From Cephalotrichum gorgonifer (lineage: Eukaryota; Ascomycota; Sordariomycetes; Microascales; Microascaceae): 64,000 nt of DNA. The stretch spans positions 1,326,459-1,390,458 of the forward strand of contig ONZQ02000011.1 in the NCBI GenBank assembly GCA_900312665.1, written 5' to 3'. Made by a program: the position numbers and the translations under genes. Numbering within the stretch: position 1 is the stretch's first letter; every line of letters begins with the position of its first letter. Below the pieces are notes generated by a model that ran no database searches, was not told the origin of the DNA, and saw only the letters and a program-made list of their open reading frames with translations. Below are positions 12,378-24,421 of this stretch, one piece after another.

Positions 12378-12722
12378 CTATTCAGTCGGTAGTGCATCTG
12401 GGAGTAGTATGACTTCCCTCCCTTCGTCCTCAAATTTGGCAGCGTCCAATGTGCACTTTTTCACCTCTTTATCCCTGATGAGTCTAGAGCTTGTAAGACT
12501 GGCCTGGTAAGTAAAAATTATGACTGGTCCTTTGGTCGTGGCGTGTGAACAGTGGGCGGTCTTCATCAGTCTCCAGACCGACCCACTCATCTCAAGTTCA
12601 CTGCTCCAGTACTTCTTCTCGCGGGCTGGAGTACATCGTGGCAGGAAAGCGATAAGTTGGATGTCTGCGCGGGGGGGATATGACACACCCGTCACCTGGC
12701 CGTCTGAATCCGCCGGGTGCAC
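12378..12722 (-). mobile_element. Ty3/gypsy retrotransposon fragment, RNase H domain
   Basis: The 114-residue frame contains SYPPRADIQLIAFLPRC, then EKKYWSSELEMSGSVWRLMK and GPVIIFTYQASLTSS, ending with a VILLPDALPTE-like string. This follows the order of the RNase H domain of fungal gypsy elements (IaFLSR..., erNYWptELEvaglvW, ViiyTDHas, nvvPDALSR). The expected TDH has become TYQ, so catalytic residues are lost. Reverse transcriptase, integrase and LTRs were not found around it. It is an old relic. Confidence 0.65.
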
Positions 12723-15700
12723 TTTTCGTCATCAACTGATGCGAATGAACAAGTGTGAGTGGAATCGCTGAGAGATGGCAACCCTTGTGATTCTAGCGAT
12801 TCACGCGTACGTCCAAGTCGTGAGTTCAGGTGTCCATGTGGTATGGTGAGTTTCTGCCTTGGTCTCGATACTGACGGCAATGGGCGCGTTTCTCCTCTTT
12901 GCATCCCGATAGTAAAACTCTTTATATATCCTAGGAAGCTAGTAAAGTTAAGATATAGATAGACTATAAAGACGGTGATGGGGTTGCTAGCAAGAATGAA
13001 TGGCAGACTGATGTCCAATAAGTCATCCTAGAAGACCTTACCTCTATCCGGCAAACTGTCAGCCCATGAGGGAGTGAGGGCTTTTCTAGAACTGTCGCTT
13101 CTCAGTAGTATATATGGAAATAGGACAGATATAAAAATGGAGAAGGTAATGGATAAACGGTGACATATGGACTCATGGGGAGTCACACCGCCGTTGGCTA
13201 GAAAGACTAGATAGGTCATATCCGTTGACAAGGATCCCCAGGAATACTGAATATAAATCTAACTCTATTATCAGCGAGATAAACCATAGACTTTGTAAAG
13301 AAATCAACGAAGTTGCTGTGAAGAGGATAGCTTGGGCTCGATAATGGCCTACGACTCGGCTCTCTGAAGCGAGTGCTAGTCTACAGCCGGATATATTGTG
13401 GCGTCTATGCAGGCCCACTGAAGATCAACCATGGCCTTCATTTCTTGGAGGTGCAAAGACTACCTCCTCATACCCCCCAGCGCACGCCAATGGCACATGT
13501 GCCGCTGTTGGTCTGGTGAAGAAGATGGTAATGTTGGAAAATGCAATAAGCAGATGCCCACATTTGAAACTATCTTTCCTTGGTGATCGGCTGGGTTTGG
13601 TCTCTCACCCACCCACCTCTAACTCCATTCTGCCTAATCACCTGGTCGGCCTTCTGTAACGCTTGCACCCGCTCCATTCTCTCACTTTTCAGGGCATCAA
13701 ATTATAAAGCTCGCAGTAATCTCTATGTCCAATACAGACGGTCCAGTGGGCTATCGCGTCTCAGTTGGCTCTAAAGTTTTAGCTGCGGCTCATCAGCTCT
13801 GGGGCTCATGTGGAAGGTATGGAGAGTGTAAGCAGGAAGACAGGAAGGGACGGGTGGGCGGAATAATGATCTATCGTCGGTGGCGTTCCAGTCCGATTCT
13901 CAATATTCTACATACTTGGGGTTTCCTTCCATTTACCTTCCTTTCTATGCCTATTTTTAGATAGAATATTCGTTATCTCTATCTCCATTCTGGTCTTTGC
14001 CATTCTTGCTTATACTACCGTCTACTATGAGTTTTGTCCTGGTCTCCTATTTTAAAAGCTGGGCCAAAGTATAGTTTGACGTTATTCGTCTATATAGATA
14101 GGTATCCTTGGTTAGTATGCCATCACCTAGATCCCTAATAACCAGCGGTGACTGAATGGCGGTCTTTATAGGGCAGGTTACTTATCCAGGTATCTGATAT
14201 ATAGTTCACCGCATAATATATATTGTCTAGGCCTGCTGGAATATGTAGAATTTTACTATCCTCTCTTCTAACCATTTAGTACATTTGATAAGGATATATA
14301 CATCCTGGATGACTCCCTGTAGGAAGTTGGTTTATTGGTCTTGTATATTGTTAAACCAGAGCTAGGCTTTGAGCTGCTTGGTCCTAACGGCATGTATGTA
14401 TAGTTTTGGGGTAACTCTCCTATGTAGAATGCGCTGGGGTCAGGAGCTGCTGTACCTCCCAACTTCAACGCGGTTGTCTCTATTCATTAGTCTTATTGTC
14501 ATCTAGAGATTGGATTAAAGCTTATCGCAACACTTGAAGATGTAGTTGTTGCATACGTCAATTTGCTCCGCAAAGACACATTGGATGGACTCTAACGACG
14601 ATGATGCAAGGATCAGGATGCAGAGCGTGCCAAATGTCGTTGATGCCAGGTTGGGGGCTTTGCACTTGACGGCTCTGGCCAATTCCACCTCAGACCAGTA
14701 TACCGCGCTTCAAAATTGGTTGCTGCAATTCCCGGCGGCACCTCTACGCCGGTCTGAGTAGGTGTTAGACACTCAACTTCTCAATACACAAACCATTCAT
14801 GCTCGCTCTGCCCCCAGGACCAGATCCACGAGACGCTCGGTCGCACTGATTGACGTAGTAGTCCACCATCCCACGCGCGGGAACCTGACCTCGCCCGGGC
14901 CGCTAAAGCATAGCCCTTCGCCTTCTCCTCTGGAAAATAGTCCCGGGCTGGTCTCCGTGGAGCCGGCACTGAACTCCCCGTACTCCCTGACACCTCGCCA
15001 AAATTCGACCACAGCACCCACCGCTCGATCACTCCTCCGCAACGAGATGGCAGTTGCGGAGCATCGAGATCACCTGCTCATCCCCACCCGGCATCTACTC
15101 CCCGCGGCGATTGAACCCCACCCGAATGACCTGTCGAGAGAAGCGGGTAAGAGCCTGCTGCTAGCTGGGAGCTCCCACGTACCACAATTACCCTCCGCAT
15201 CTTATGTCCGTGGCGGATGTGGGCTGCCTGGGATCTGCCGCCGTCAGTCAGGCGGTGCCATCCTCAACTTGGTGCTCATCCACTCTTATATCTTCTCGTT
15301 AGGCTTGCACACCAACCTCTATTCGAACTTGTGAGGTTCCCTTCTGGGTAGAAGAAGTTAGTTATTGTCCCCGCAATCCCGGTATGTCGTGAAGGACCAC
15401 GGCGAAGGCTTACATACCCCCTTCCCAATCATGGCGGAAAGTGGTAATGGGAGGGAGAGGAGCTAGCGAAGCAAACTGTGATTGCCGGTCCATGTTGGGC
15501 GCTTAACTTGGCGCGTACGCACCAAGCGCCGAATGTTCCACTTCCGGCGAACTCGTTGGTCGGGAAGCGGGCGGCAAAGATGTCTAACTCCAATGCAGAA
15601 CAAGAGCCTATCGGTCACAGGCAACGGTGAAGCGCCCCTTGGCTTGCTCCTAAATGCCTGATGTCCTTTTCCAAGGAAGGAACCCAGCGCTAGGCTACCA

Positions 15701-15941
15701 AGCAGGCGGATATCGAGACCAAGAGCCGTTCTATGGTATGAAAAAGGTAGGCAAGTCTCGATAGAATAGATGCGGCTGTGAAGAAATGCAGATCCCAAGG
15801 CTTCTGGAGTTGGGTGATAGGGATGTTGCTGGCCGCCATGTTAATCCGCTCCTTTCCCAAGATGCTCACTCGCCTCAAGGGTACTCACCTGGCGTCCAGT
15901 GGTCCAGATGGTATGGTATCTCTGTATTGGCCACAATTCTA

Positions 15942-16304
15942 TCTTTCCGGCTCCCAGACTCCATAAAATCTCTTGCCTGTCTGCACCAGTCATCAATTTG
16001 GAATTCGCGAGTAAGCTTGTCTTTTTTCTGGTTGGTTCCCCAGATCCCATCCTGTGAACGCGTGTGACAATACATGGAATCCCGCAACGCGCCTCCCAAC
16101 GGCGAATGCATTGAGCCGGACCGCCATCGCCTATTCCCCAGGAAGCGGGACATTCGCATTGCGAGAGGGCTGAATACCGATGAGTAAGTTTCTTATCCAA
16201 AGTTCTTCCAGCGGTGTCGAGCCATCAGCCTCCGTTGTTCCGGTTCCCAGACTGTGTAAAATCTCTTACTGCTAGCCAGACTGCTGGGAATTATATACAA
16301 GAGA
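15942..16304. repeat. Imperfect duplication, copies at 15942..16013 and 16236..16304
   Basis: Copy 1 has CCGGCTCCCAGACTCCATAA and copy 2 CCGGTTCCCAGACTGTGTAA, both followed by AATCTCTT and a further ~30 bp of weaker match; period about 294 bp. The minus-strand frames across it (RQARDFMESGSRK) are not recognised. Confidence 0.55.
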
Positions 16305-16743
16305 GCTCGTTATGGGACTTCGCGACGAAGAAGATATTTCCCACCACAAATGATGCTCCCCTGAGGCGGTACAGGTTGTGCTTGGAGGCTCACATCGTAT
16401 ACTGCACCTGGCGTGACGATAGAACACGGCCGGAATGTACCGGTGAAGAGCTCACCATATAGTGGTGCTCATTCATCAAAAAAAATAGCGTAGGCATCCG
16501 GTAGCTACTTCCAACTGCATATGTATCACCATTTGTCGTCGGGAGGGTCGGTCCGAGGTCTGAACGAATATCTGAGCTACAGATAACTAGTAGACATGCC
16601 TAGTCAAGTGTCTGTCACTCATGAGGTTCTGAAGGAAGATGAGCTTCGTGCCATCAGCCCAGGCTCCTTCGTGAAACAGGTGGTACAGGATGGGTTTGGC
16701 GATAGCCCCAAGATACCCGGGCGTCAGATATAGGTGATATAGG

Positions 16744-16816
16744 GACATGGATCCTTGTCAGGCGATGTTGCTCTTGGTAGGGCGAGTGGGGGTGTCCAGT
16801 GCCTTCGGGGCGGTGT
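16744..16816 (-). pseudogene. Second, more decayed copy of the F-box gene segment at 21.35 kb
   Basis: About 73 bp align with 21352..21424. The best block is GGCGATGTTGCTCTTGG here versus GGCGACGTTGCTCTTGG there. Most differences in the first half are transitions. No open frame survives, so this is a fragment of the same gene family as the relic at 21152..21520. Confidence 0.45.
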
Positions 16817-18067
16817 GTCTTTGAAAGCTTTCGGGGAGAAGATAGATCTAGCTCTCCTGTACCGTGGGTCCGTTCCGTGAAAGTTTCAAGTTTCGCATGT
16901 GAGAAGCACAGCGATGCCAGATGATGTTCATAATCCCTGGTACCCACTAGTTTCCCTAGCTGAGACTCCGATCATATCTTCCTCAGCATGCGCTGAGTTT
17001 ATCATAGGCAATCGCGTTCCTCGCGAGAATTTTCGGAAGTTAGACCGTCTTTGGATCCCTCGATGTAGCGGCTATTAAGCCCCCAATATGCCTGAGGTAT
17101 TTGGGGGTAGCAAGAAAGACATCCCGGCTAAACCATGCATGGCCCAAACTCGGGAAGATTCTGACAGGCATGGTGGTGCGCGGAGTGTGTGGTAAGAGGA
17201 CTGAGCACCACACAATTGTACTGCCCTTTCGGTCCAACTTCCCTCTGTCCCACCATGGGCCCCTTCATGTCGTCTATACACCGTTGTGCTGGCTTGTAGA
17301 ACAAACCTCTGTTCGCAACAATATTTCCTCTTGTAATAGTGATCGATGGAGTTCGACTATCAACAACAATGTGGGATCAAACGAGCTCGAAGATCGGACC
17401 CCGACGGCCTCTAGCTTAAAAAGTAGAAGAGGGGAGTTCCGAACTAGCCTTGTGGGTGAAGTGGGCAAAGTGGTATAGGGCAACCCTTGGGATTTGACTG
17501 TAGTCTTGCCCACCGGTTCTTGAGCAGTAGCGTTAACGAAAGCGACCGGCTCACGTATCGCGTCCATGCTCCGAAGTATCTTGACTTGGAATTCTCCCAT
17601 ATCTCACTCACATATACCCATGTCTCTAATCATTGCAGCGATGTGTAGGGACATCTCAAAACAACTGGCCTAGGAGATATCATATTGAACCATCTCTACT
17701 AAAGACTAAGGAATCTAAGGGATACTAATCTGAGATTCATGGTTAGAGGATTTAGCCTCCTTGCGGAAATATAGTTTTGAATTGTAACGAGAAAAAGGTG
17801 CTCCGAGGCCTCGGTGCACACTCACCTCATATGTTTGGGCATTCGCGGCCGCCCTCTAAGCTCGGAACCGGTTGTCCACCGCAATGGCTGTGCCACGGGA
17901 CACGCCAGTCGGCTTGTAGCAAGACTTTGCCCCCCTCTTCCCGATGACACAAAACCATAAGTCCTAGTCTGGCCTACCCAAGTTAGCGACCACAGACCAC
18001 CCCCATCACAGACCTATACCAAGCCCTATTTACTACTTATAGTATCTAAATCACCAAGGGGATCAAG

Positions 18068-18135
18068 GACCCGGGCGTAGTTTTGCCCCTGTGGCCTTTT
18101 AGCATTCTAGATTTACTACTTATGTAGGACTAGAT
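18068..18135. repeat. Dispersed repeat, copy 2
   Basis: Counterpart of the repeat at 5118..5184, same orientation, roughly two-thirds identical by eye, with many C/T differences. Confidence 0.5.
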
Positions 18136-20250
18136 TCCCAGTAAATGAGTGAGTTGAATGGCAGTTGGGACAGTCAGGATAGGTGTGCACTGGATCTCCA
18201 CAGCCAAAGCACCCGATCCAACTGGGGGAACCTCCAGAAGCATGGAGTAGGGATACCACATCTCGACGCGCCCGAGGCCCGGGCCCTCCATGTCCCAGAA
18301 GACCAAGACATCTTCAGATGACGGGGTGTTATCGAAATAAAGGGTCAGGCGCTCGAATCTAGGCAACAGCTGGACGAGCGTCGTAAAGACCGTGCCCGTG
18401 TAGGCATCGGCAGGCCCCCCCCCCTCCAGCTATCAGGCTGGGCTGATCCAGATCTGGATGGACCCAGGCTTTCTCGGTCTTGGACCAATCTCCCTTCACT
18501 TCCTTGTCCAGTCCCTCGTACCAAGTTTACGCCCGCCATCGCAGGCGTTGTGGGAACATCTGGCGATACACAAGGTACATCGCCACTCCTCCTTGACTCT
18601 TAAATCCGCCGCAAGCTGGATATAGCGCCCACATGACCGTGTAGGTGGGCGGGGCCGCGATATGAAGACCTGGGTTGGGACAAACGACTCTGCCCGGGCC
18701 ATTCAAGCCTGCATCATTGCCGCGGAAGGGGGCATCGCCTGTCCACACATACAGTTAGCTGTGGCCCAACGATGCAAGGATGTGCGGGCTCACAAGGGCA
18801 GATTGTAAAGGGAGAGTGGTAAACATACAGCTGTTCGGATCCCAAAGAGGAACGTAAGAATATTGAGGCTGCCTAGTGTGCTCTCGGCCGTTTTGCGGAT
18901 CTTATTTGCCTTGACAACCTCGGATTGAAGGCATTCGGTAGTTGTCTTTAGGGGATTGACTTCGTCTTCTGCCTATGCTTCAGCTAGTATGGTCGGGGCT
19001 CGCGTCGCGAGCTGCCCACCCCCGTGCGCGGAGTCGGAGTCTGGCGATGTGAATGGTTCAAGGTATCCTGGATCCGATCCATTCTGGCAGAGTAAGCTCT
19101 CTCCAGGTAACATGTCCCTTAGTTCATAGTCGCTGCTAGGGTATCAGCACTCTTTACCCTTCCCCCGATGTAGGCTATGACGTTTTCCCAACTATAATAA
19201 GGGTTGGCACCCTTGAGCGCCTTGTACATCTCTCTCAGATCCGAGGGAGGTCGGGTCAGCGAGATAGAGAACCCACAAACTAGGGCGTGTCCCTTACATA
19301 ATGTAAAATAGGACTCTCGATTTCAATGCACCTGGGTGCGTTTCCTGCCTCTCGCTACCCACGAGCTACCTTGCTCCTATTGTTGGCCAGGAACTGCCTG
19401 CAATACATATCATTGCCTGCCGTCCGGCCATGGTCAGTCTGTATAATACAGGAGCAACCAGTCTTTGAACGGTATCATTAGTGGCGGGTTTGGTACTCAG
19501 TGCTGTGCCCAGGGGATATCTACTGCCACAAACACCTTTCTCCCCTCTTTTCGGCCCCACTTATACGTGAGACTCGCGATGCGTATCATGGTCGGAGTCC
19601 TCGACAGCGTAGGGAACGCCATGTCGGAGCAGTTTGTCGGCGGGTTAGTGTAAGAACTTCTGTGGCAAAGGTCGCCTTGGGGTCGCTTTCTTTCCGCACC
19701 TTGGCGAGGTTCTTTGAGGATGCTGTTATTGAACCTCTCAACCACGTCGAGGTGACCTGCAACATCAGGCCAAGAACCAGGGGCAACGTGGAAGCGGGTT
19801 GGTAAGGGGGCTCAGGGTGTAGGCTCTGCCATCTCACCGGTGGGGACCACGTGCTCGCCCCTTTCCACGGAACAGGATGCCTTTGGTCCCATGCGACGAG
19901 GGAGTAGTGGGAGGCGTGTCGACTTTTGGTGTGCCGGAGGTGGATGTACCTCCATGGGATCGTGAGGCCACGGCGCTGACAACGGTGGCGTACGGAGAGT
20001 CTAGCACTTCTTCGCTTGACTTACTATCGCTTGTTCGTTACAGTATTCTTGCTCGGGCTTCTTGCCCGTACAGATGATGAAATAAATGGACGAAGTCCAG
20101 CACCACCTTCTAGTCGGCATCTCCATTATTTTCCACCCCAATTTCAACAGCACGCTCCTGGAAAGATAACAAGTTAGCCGTGTCCGCAACTTAATGGGGG
20201 TGGGTAGTTACTTGCTGGTTGTGATGAGTACTCTTTCTACCTGCGACGGA

Positions 20251-20440
20251 TCATGCGTTGTTTGCGATGATTTGGCATGCTACGAGAGCCGACTTGCCGT
20301 AGTGCTGGCTAACAGGGCCGGTTTGTGTAGGTTTTTCAAGCAGGGAACCGATTCCACAACCAAGGTCAAGAACGGTGAAACGAGGTGCAAAGTTGACTTT
20401 GGCCTGGATGGCTTTGGTTTATATATTGCCCACATCGGTG
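20251..20440 (-). pseudogene. Gene relic carrying a class I SAM-methyltransferase motif I
   Basis: The minus-strand frame reads NFAPRFTVLDLGCGIGSLLE, a very typical motif I (VLDLGCGxG) of Rossmann-fold methyltransferases, continues for ~35 residues with QHYGKSALVACQIIANNA, and ends in a stop at 20251..20253. Neighbouring frames from about 20.2 down to 19.6 kb may be further exons but contain stops. The family within the methyltransferases is not determinable. Confidence 0.4.
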
Positions 20441-21151
20441 GTTGGAGAGCGCAGAAAAAGTCCTCCCACTCTTCGCATCGTTGACTCGGAATTCGGTCCC
20501 AAGTCATTCTGGGGTGTAGAAGGAAAGCCGTCCCTCACGTCCGCTCATAAAGTTACTTCAACCCGGCGGGTTTCTCCGTCTTCTGTTCCTAGTATGTCGC
20601 GGGCGTGGCCTGAGAGGACGAAATCTTTAATCAGGGTAGGAGTGCCAATGCAAATCGCGTGAGGTGGAGTTCTCGGCCGGCGTGGTTATGATGCTGCACA
20701 TATAATGTGAAAGATAGAACGTTCGTGGTCAAGGAGCCTGATATATATAGCTAATGGTATCATCTATATACAGTGCACTAGTCTCTCAGACCCGTCCTCT
20801 TCAACAAGTCCCACTGGAGTTGCAGTATCTCCATGCTTGGGATGTCTGACATGCTGTCATGGACAATTTCAATAACTTCCCCGTCCAGTATAAGACGGCC
20901 GCTGTCGAAGCGCTACGGGCCGGCGCCACCGTTCCTAGTATGGAAACCCCGTAAGGTCTTTCTGAGGAGGTTATTCTGTGGCGATCCGTCGTACATTCCG
21001 ATAGAGCCCTTCCTTAACCAGCGAAACCTGATGCGACGTCGTTTGGAAGCTTTTCGAGTGGCTCAAAGGCAGCTATGCCCTCCATCCAATAACGATTCAA
21101 GAGCGGATCCAATGATACAACCTTCTGCATAGCATTGACTTAAGATCCAGA

Positions 21152-21520
21152 TCAATGGGGAGGTGTTCCTGTACAGGATGTAATAAATACTGGGCCCGCA
21201 CGTGTCCTGCTCAAATAGGAAGGGCTCGATGTCCAACCGCAGGATACTTCGGCGGGCTGCTTCTCGTCGGATTCGGGCTCGATGTAGTCCGACTGGTCAG
21301 AGTCGCCGAGTTCGCCCTCTATAGTGCTTCGTTCATCATTCCAGCCAATCCATATGGACCCCTGTCGGGCGACGTTGCTCTTGGAAGGGCACATAGGGGC
21401 GTACAGCGCCTTTGGGGTGCACGTAGGGTTGCCATACCCGAGTGAGCAGTGGCCGCAGAGCTCCTTGCAGATCATCTCAATGACCTCTGTAGGCAGGCTA
21501 GATATCGTCGTAGGATCCAT
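21152..21520 (-). pseudogene. F-box domain protein, probable truncated relic
   Basis: From the ATG at 21520 the frame gives 122 aa beginning MDPTTISSLPTEVIEMICKE, a clear F-box-type start (SLPxEVIxxIcxxL). A Ser/Asp/Glu-rich stretch follows and the frame then stops. Full fungal F-box proteins are usually 300-600 aa, and below 21152 only broken frames are seen. Upstream in-frame codons to 21898 are not F-box-like. A decayed copy lies at 16744..16816. It could be a short expressed F-box-only protein, but truncation is more likely. Confidence 0.5.
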
Positions 21521-23179
21521 CTCTCCGTGCAAGGATAGTTCGAGATGTGTCGTAATGGTACTACTCCGGGATCGGAAGTATATCGTGATGTCAGAGTGGT
21601 ACTTCGCTAGGTAACAAGCGTACCAGAGTAAAATACCTGGATCAGGATGCATGGATACGCGGGCCCACAAAGAGCAAACAGTATGGGAAACTGGCAAACC
21701 TACAGCGGTTCGGGCCGGGGCGGTCGGGGCGCAGAGGTGGTGTTGTCTCTCGCCAATTCTCGACCGTGATCTGCGGTATTCGGCGTTCGAATTTAACCAG
21801 GAGGATGATTTTAATTTGGTGTTCGGACAACCGAATCTACAACCCGATGCCGCTAGTGCTATCACCCCAACCATCTCTACGCCCGCTGGGGTTACCACGG
21901 GGCTTAGGTGAATGGCTCGTTAGGGTAGAACTCCTGTGATACAGTGTCAAAGAGGGTTCCATCCCAGAACTATAAGGATGGGAGAACTGATATTGAAAAA
22001 CACGTCGATAGTTCTAGGGGGTATGCAGAATTACTGCGCTTGCGCTCTTCTTGAGTGAGGTAACTGTGGTCAAACCTCCAAATAGAATCTCACTATCTTC
22101 TCATGATGTCGCGGTGTTGGGGATTTCGAATGGGAAAGGCAGCGTCTAACTCGTAGGGAAAGCAAGAATGAAGATGTTCCATGACATTTCCTCACTAAGA
22201 GAGCCTCAAGTCCTAACATGAAGAGAAAATGATGAGGGAGAAGTGGGGTGGGTGACCTTCCCTGCTTGGTTAAGGAAACCTGGGATCGGAACTCGAATTA
22301 ACCTCCCGAAACCCCTAACAGTATCTCCATGGTATCCGGCGGAGGGGAGAACCAATTTCGGGGTCGAGATGAGAAAGTCGGCCCCCTTGTTCAAGGCTTT
22401 TGCGAATATGCCCTTGATCAAGTATGCCCTTGATCTCAGTGGACGTGATGATAGGCACGCCGCCATTCTCGTGCTCAGCCCAGGTAATCCGGCCCATAGC
22501 AACCTCCCTCAGGCCCTAGAAATCGGCATCCTGAAAGTATGCCTGAGGTGATACAGGGCTTGGCAATTGTTGGGATGGATTTGTTCTATCCCCTCTGTTG
22601 CCGGGCTACCCAGGCAGGGGAGGAACCGACCTGCTAGCGGGTTCCAAAGCTTCCAATTCTCCGCCCTGCTCCACTCACTCCTGGCCTGGTTCTACCATGG
22701 CACTCAGGTCCTTGAGTAAACGGAATATGGCCAGCACCTGAGAGTGATGATATATCCGTATGATGAGACGGCGGCCCCCGCAGTTCGCACCCAGGGGGGG
22801 CCTTGAATTATAGCAGCCGTACAAGCTGGAATCAGGCGGGGGCGGCGCTCCCGTTCATGACGGAGATAGCAGATAAAATTCTTCGTCCCTTTATACGAAG
22901 TCGTCATTTTCACCATGTAATGTAATGGTGGTGATGAGCTCGGCAGCTTGTTGGATCTTATCTGTGATAGGTCTGGCAGCTTGCTGAATCTGGTTCAGAG
23001 TAGGAGTGTTCTCAATAACTTCGCCAAGCGCTGCCTATACACACCTAAGAATTGTTTAGCAACATACTCCAATTGGTTGGGAATGAAATGTATACTCACT
23101 GAGGCGTGCTGCTTTTTCATCCATGTCGGGGTGGCGGAAATGATTCCACACTGAATAGTTATCGGTGTGAGTGGGCTGG

Positions 23180-23574
23180 GCGCATTGCGCTTCTCCTGAG
23201 GGAATGCCTGCTACTAACTCTCTCAATACAATCTGCCTCATATATCTAACGCTAGACCTAATAGTAGACAAGCAGAAGGATCGAGGCAGGCCCATCTTGA
23301 CTCCCACTCGCGCTGGTGATTCATAGTTTATAACCGTGAGTGAAGATGCCTTTTCTTGCAAGATCACCTCGTAACGCTGGTCTCGGTAGGGAGAACTCTT
23401 GTAGCCTCCTTGCATTTGATCCTCCGTCGCTGAGTCCAATGTTGAAACTTCGATGTGATTGCGCTCCCCGGAGGGAAATGTCTGCTCCCAACTCATTTAA
23501 TATAACCTGTCTCATATATTCATTCTTAAATCCAATCGTAGTGAAGTAGAAGGATCGAGGCAGGTCCATTTTCA
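23180..23574 (-). repeat. Imperfect tandem duplication, 274 bp period, of a gene-like fragment
   Basis: Two copies, ~23180..23300 and ~23454..23574, share ATTGCGCT at one end and GAAGGATCGAGGCAGG at the other, exactly 274 bp apart. On the minus strand both can be translated in parallel: LPRSFYFTTIG...YMRQVILNELGA versus LPRSFCLSTIR...YMRQIVLRELVA. Similarity at protein level suggests duplication of a coding segment before decay. The protein is not recognised. Confidence 0.65.
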
Positions 23575-23740
23575 GTAGCCTCGAGGACAGGACCTTTGAT
23601 CACCCTTCCTGGGGACTTGCTACAGGCCCGCCCTCTTTGACGTGTGCCCCGTTATAAATGTATCCCCAATTTCTACCTATTCTACAAAGCTATGTGGGTG
23701 ACAACGTCTTATCTTTAAATTGCCGTCGAGTCATAGTAAT

Positions 23741-24197
23741 GATAGTACTGGAGAGAGGGTGAGGTTGATTAAGAAGGACAAGAGTAATTAAAGGGTAAAG
23801 ATAATTAGAAAAAGTGAGGGTGTTTAAGATGGGTGAGAGTGATGAAGAAGAGTGGGCATGACGAAGAAGAGAAGAAGAGAAGAAGGTTGGGTTTGAAGTT
23901 GGGGGGGAAAGGCTCATTATATAGTTTTTTCGGGGAGAGATACGTACCTTTCTTTGAGGACTGGAGGAATTGAAAATGGGAAGGTGTAGTAAGAAAAGTG
24001 AATACTAGGAAGGTACCAAGAGAAAAGTAAATGTGCCGAAGTGAAGTAGAGGCCGGGGCTGACGAAGGGGGAAGGCAGGTCGGGCGCAGTGGCCTCATAA
24101 GAGGGCAGGAGGGACGAAGAGAGTGAATGTTTCCGAGTGAAATAAAGGAAGGTAAGGGTAGGGAGGCCTCGGCTTGGGAAGGAGGGAAGGCCCAGAG
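23741..24197. other. Purine-rich tract on the + strand
   Basis: The plus strand is dominated by A and G with runs such as GAAGAAGAGAAGAAGAGAAG, so minus-strand frames are Phe/Ser/Leu/Pro-rich and not real proteins. Such strand asymmetry is common in 5' flanks or satellite-like DNA; its role is unknown. Confidence 0.6.
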
Positions 24198-24421
24198 GTG
24201 ACTTGCGAGAAGTGAAGTTCGAAAGTGAATTCAACTTCGTGATTCCGGTGGTGTGCCTTCCCAAATGTGCCAGAAGCTAGGAAGGAAGCCCACACGAAGG
24301 GGATAAGGGGAATTGAAGTAAGTGAATACTCGGGAGATGAATTCGAACTGGCGATTTCGAAGGCGTGCCTTCCTTCTCAGTTAAGTCAAATACTGGGAAT
24401 GAAGCTCTCACGAGTGGTGGA
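24198..24421. repeat. Imperfect tandem duplication, 112 bp period
   Basis: GAATTC at 24227 and 24339 and GTGCCTTCC at 24253 and 24365 mark two copies separated by exactly 112 bp, with the surrounding ~90 bp partly alike. It follows directly on the purine-rich tract and shares its GTGAAT motif. Confidence 0.6.

Noticed and set aside
14762..15334. 190-residue open frame in the gene-poor block
   Set aside because: Ser/Pro/Leu-rich without any domain, overlapped by similarly long antisense frames in a GC-rich island; length alone is not evidence.
18130..18750. Minus-strand frames (LPRFERLTLYFDN-like start) resembling an F-box protein C-terminus
   Set aside because: Only one short suggestive string; no F-box or repeated leucine-rich units could be joined to it.
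22206..22502. Frame with GRITWAEHENGGVPIITSTE on the minus strand
   Set aside because: Looks protein-like and may be a relic, but I cannot name a family and no adjoining exons were seen.
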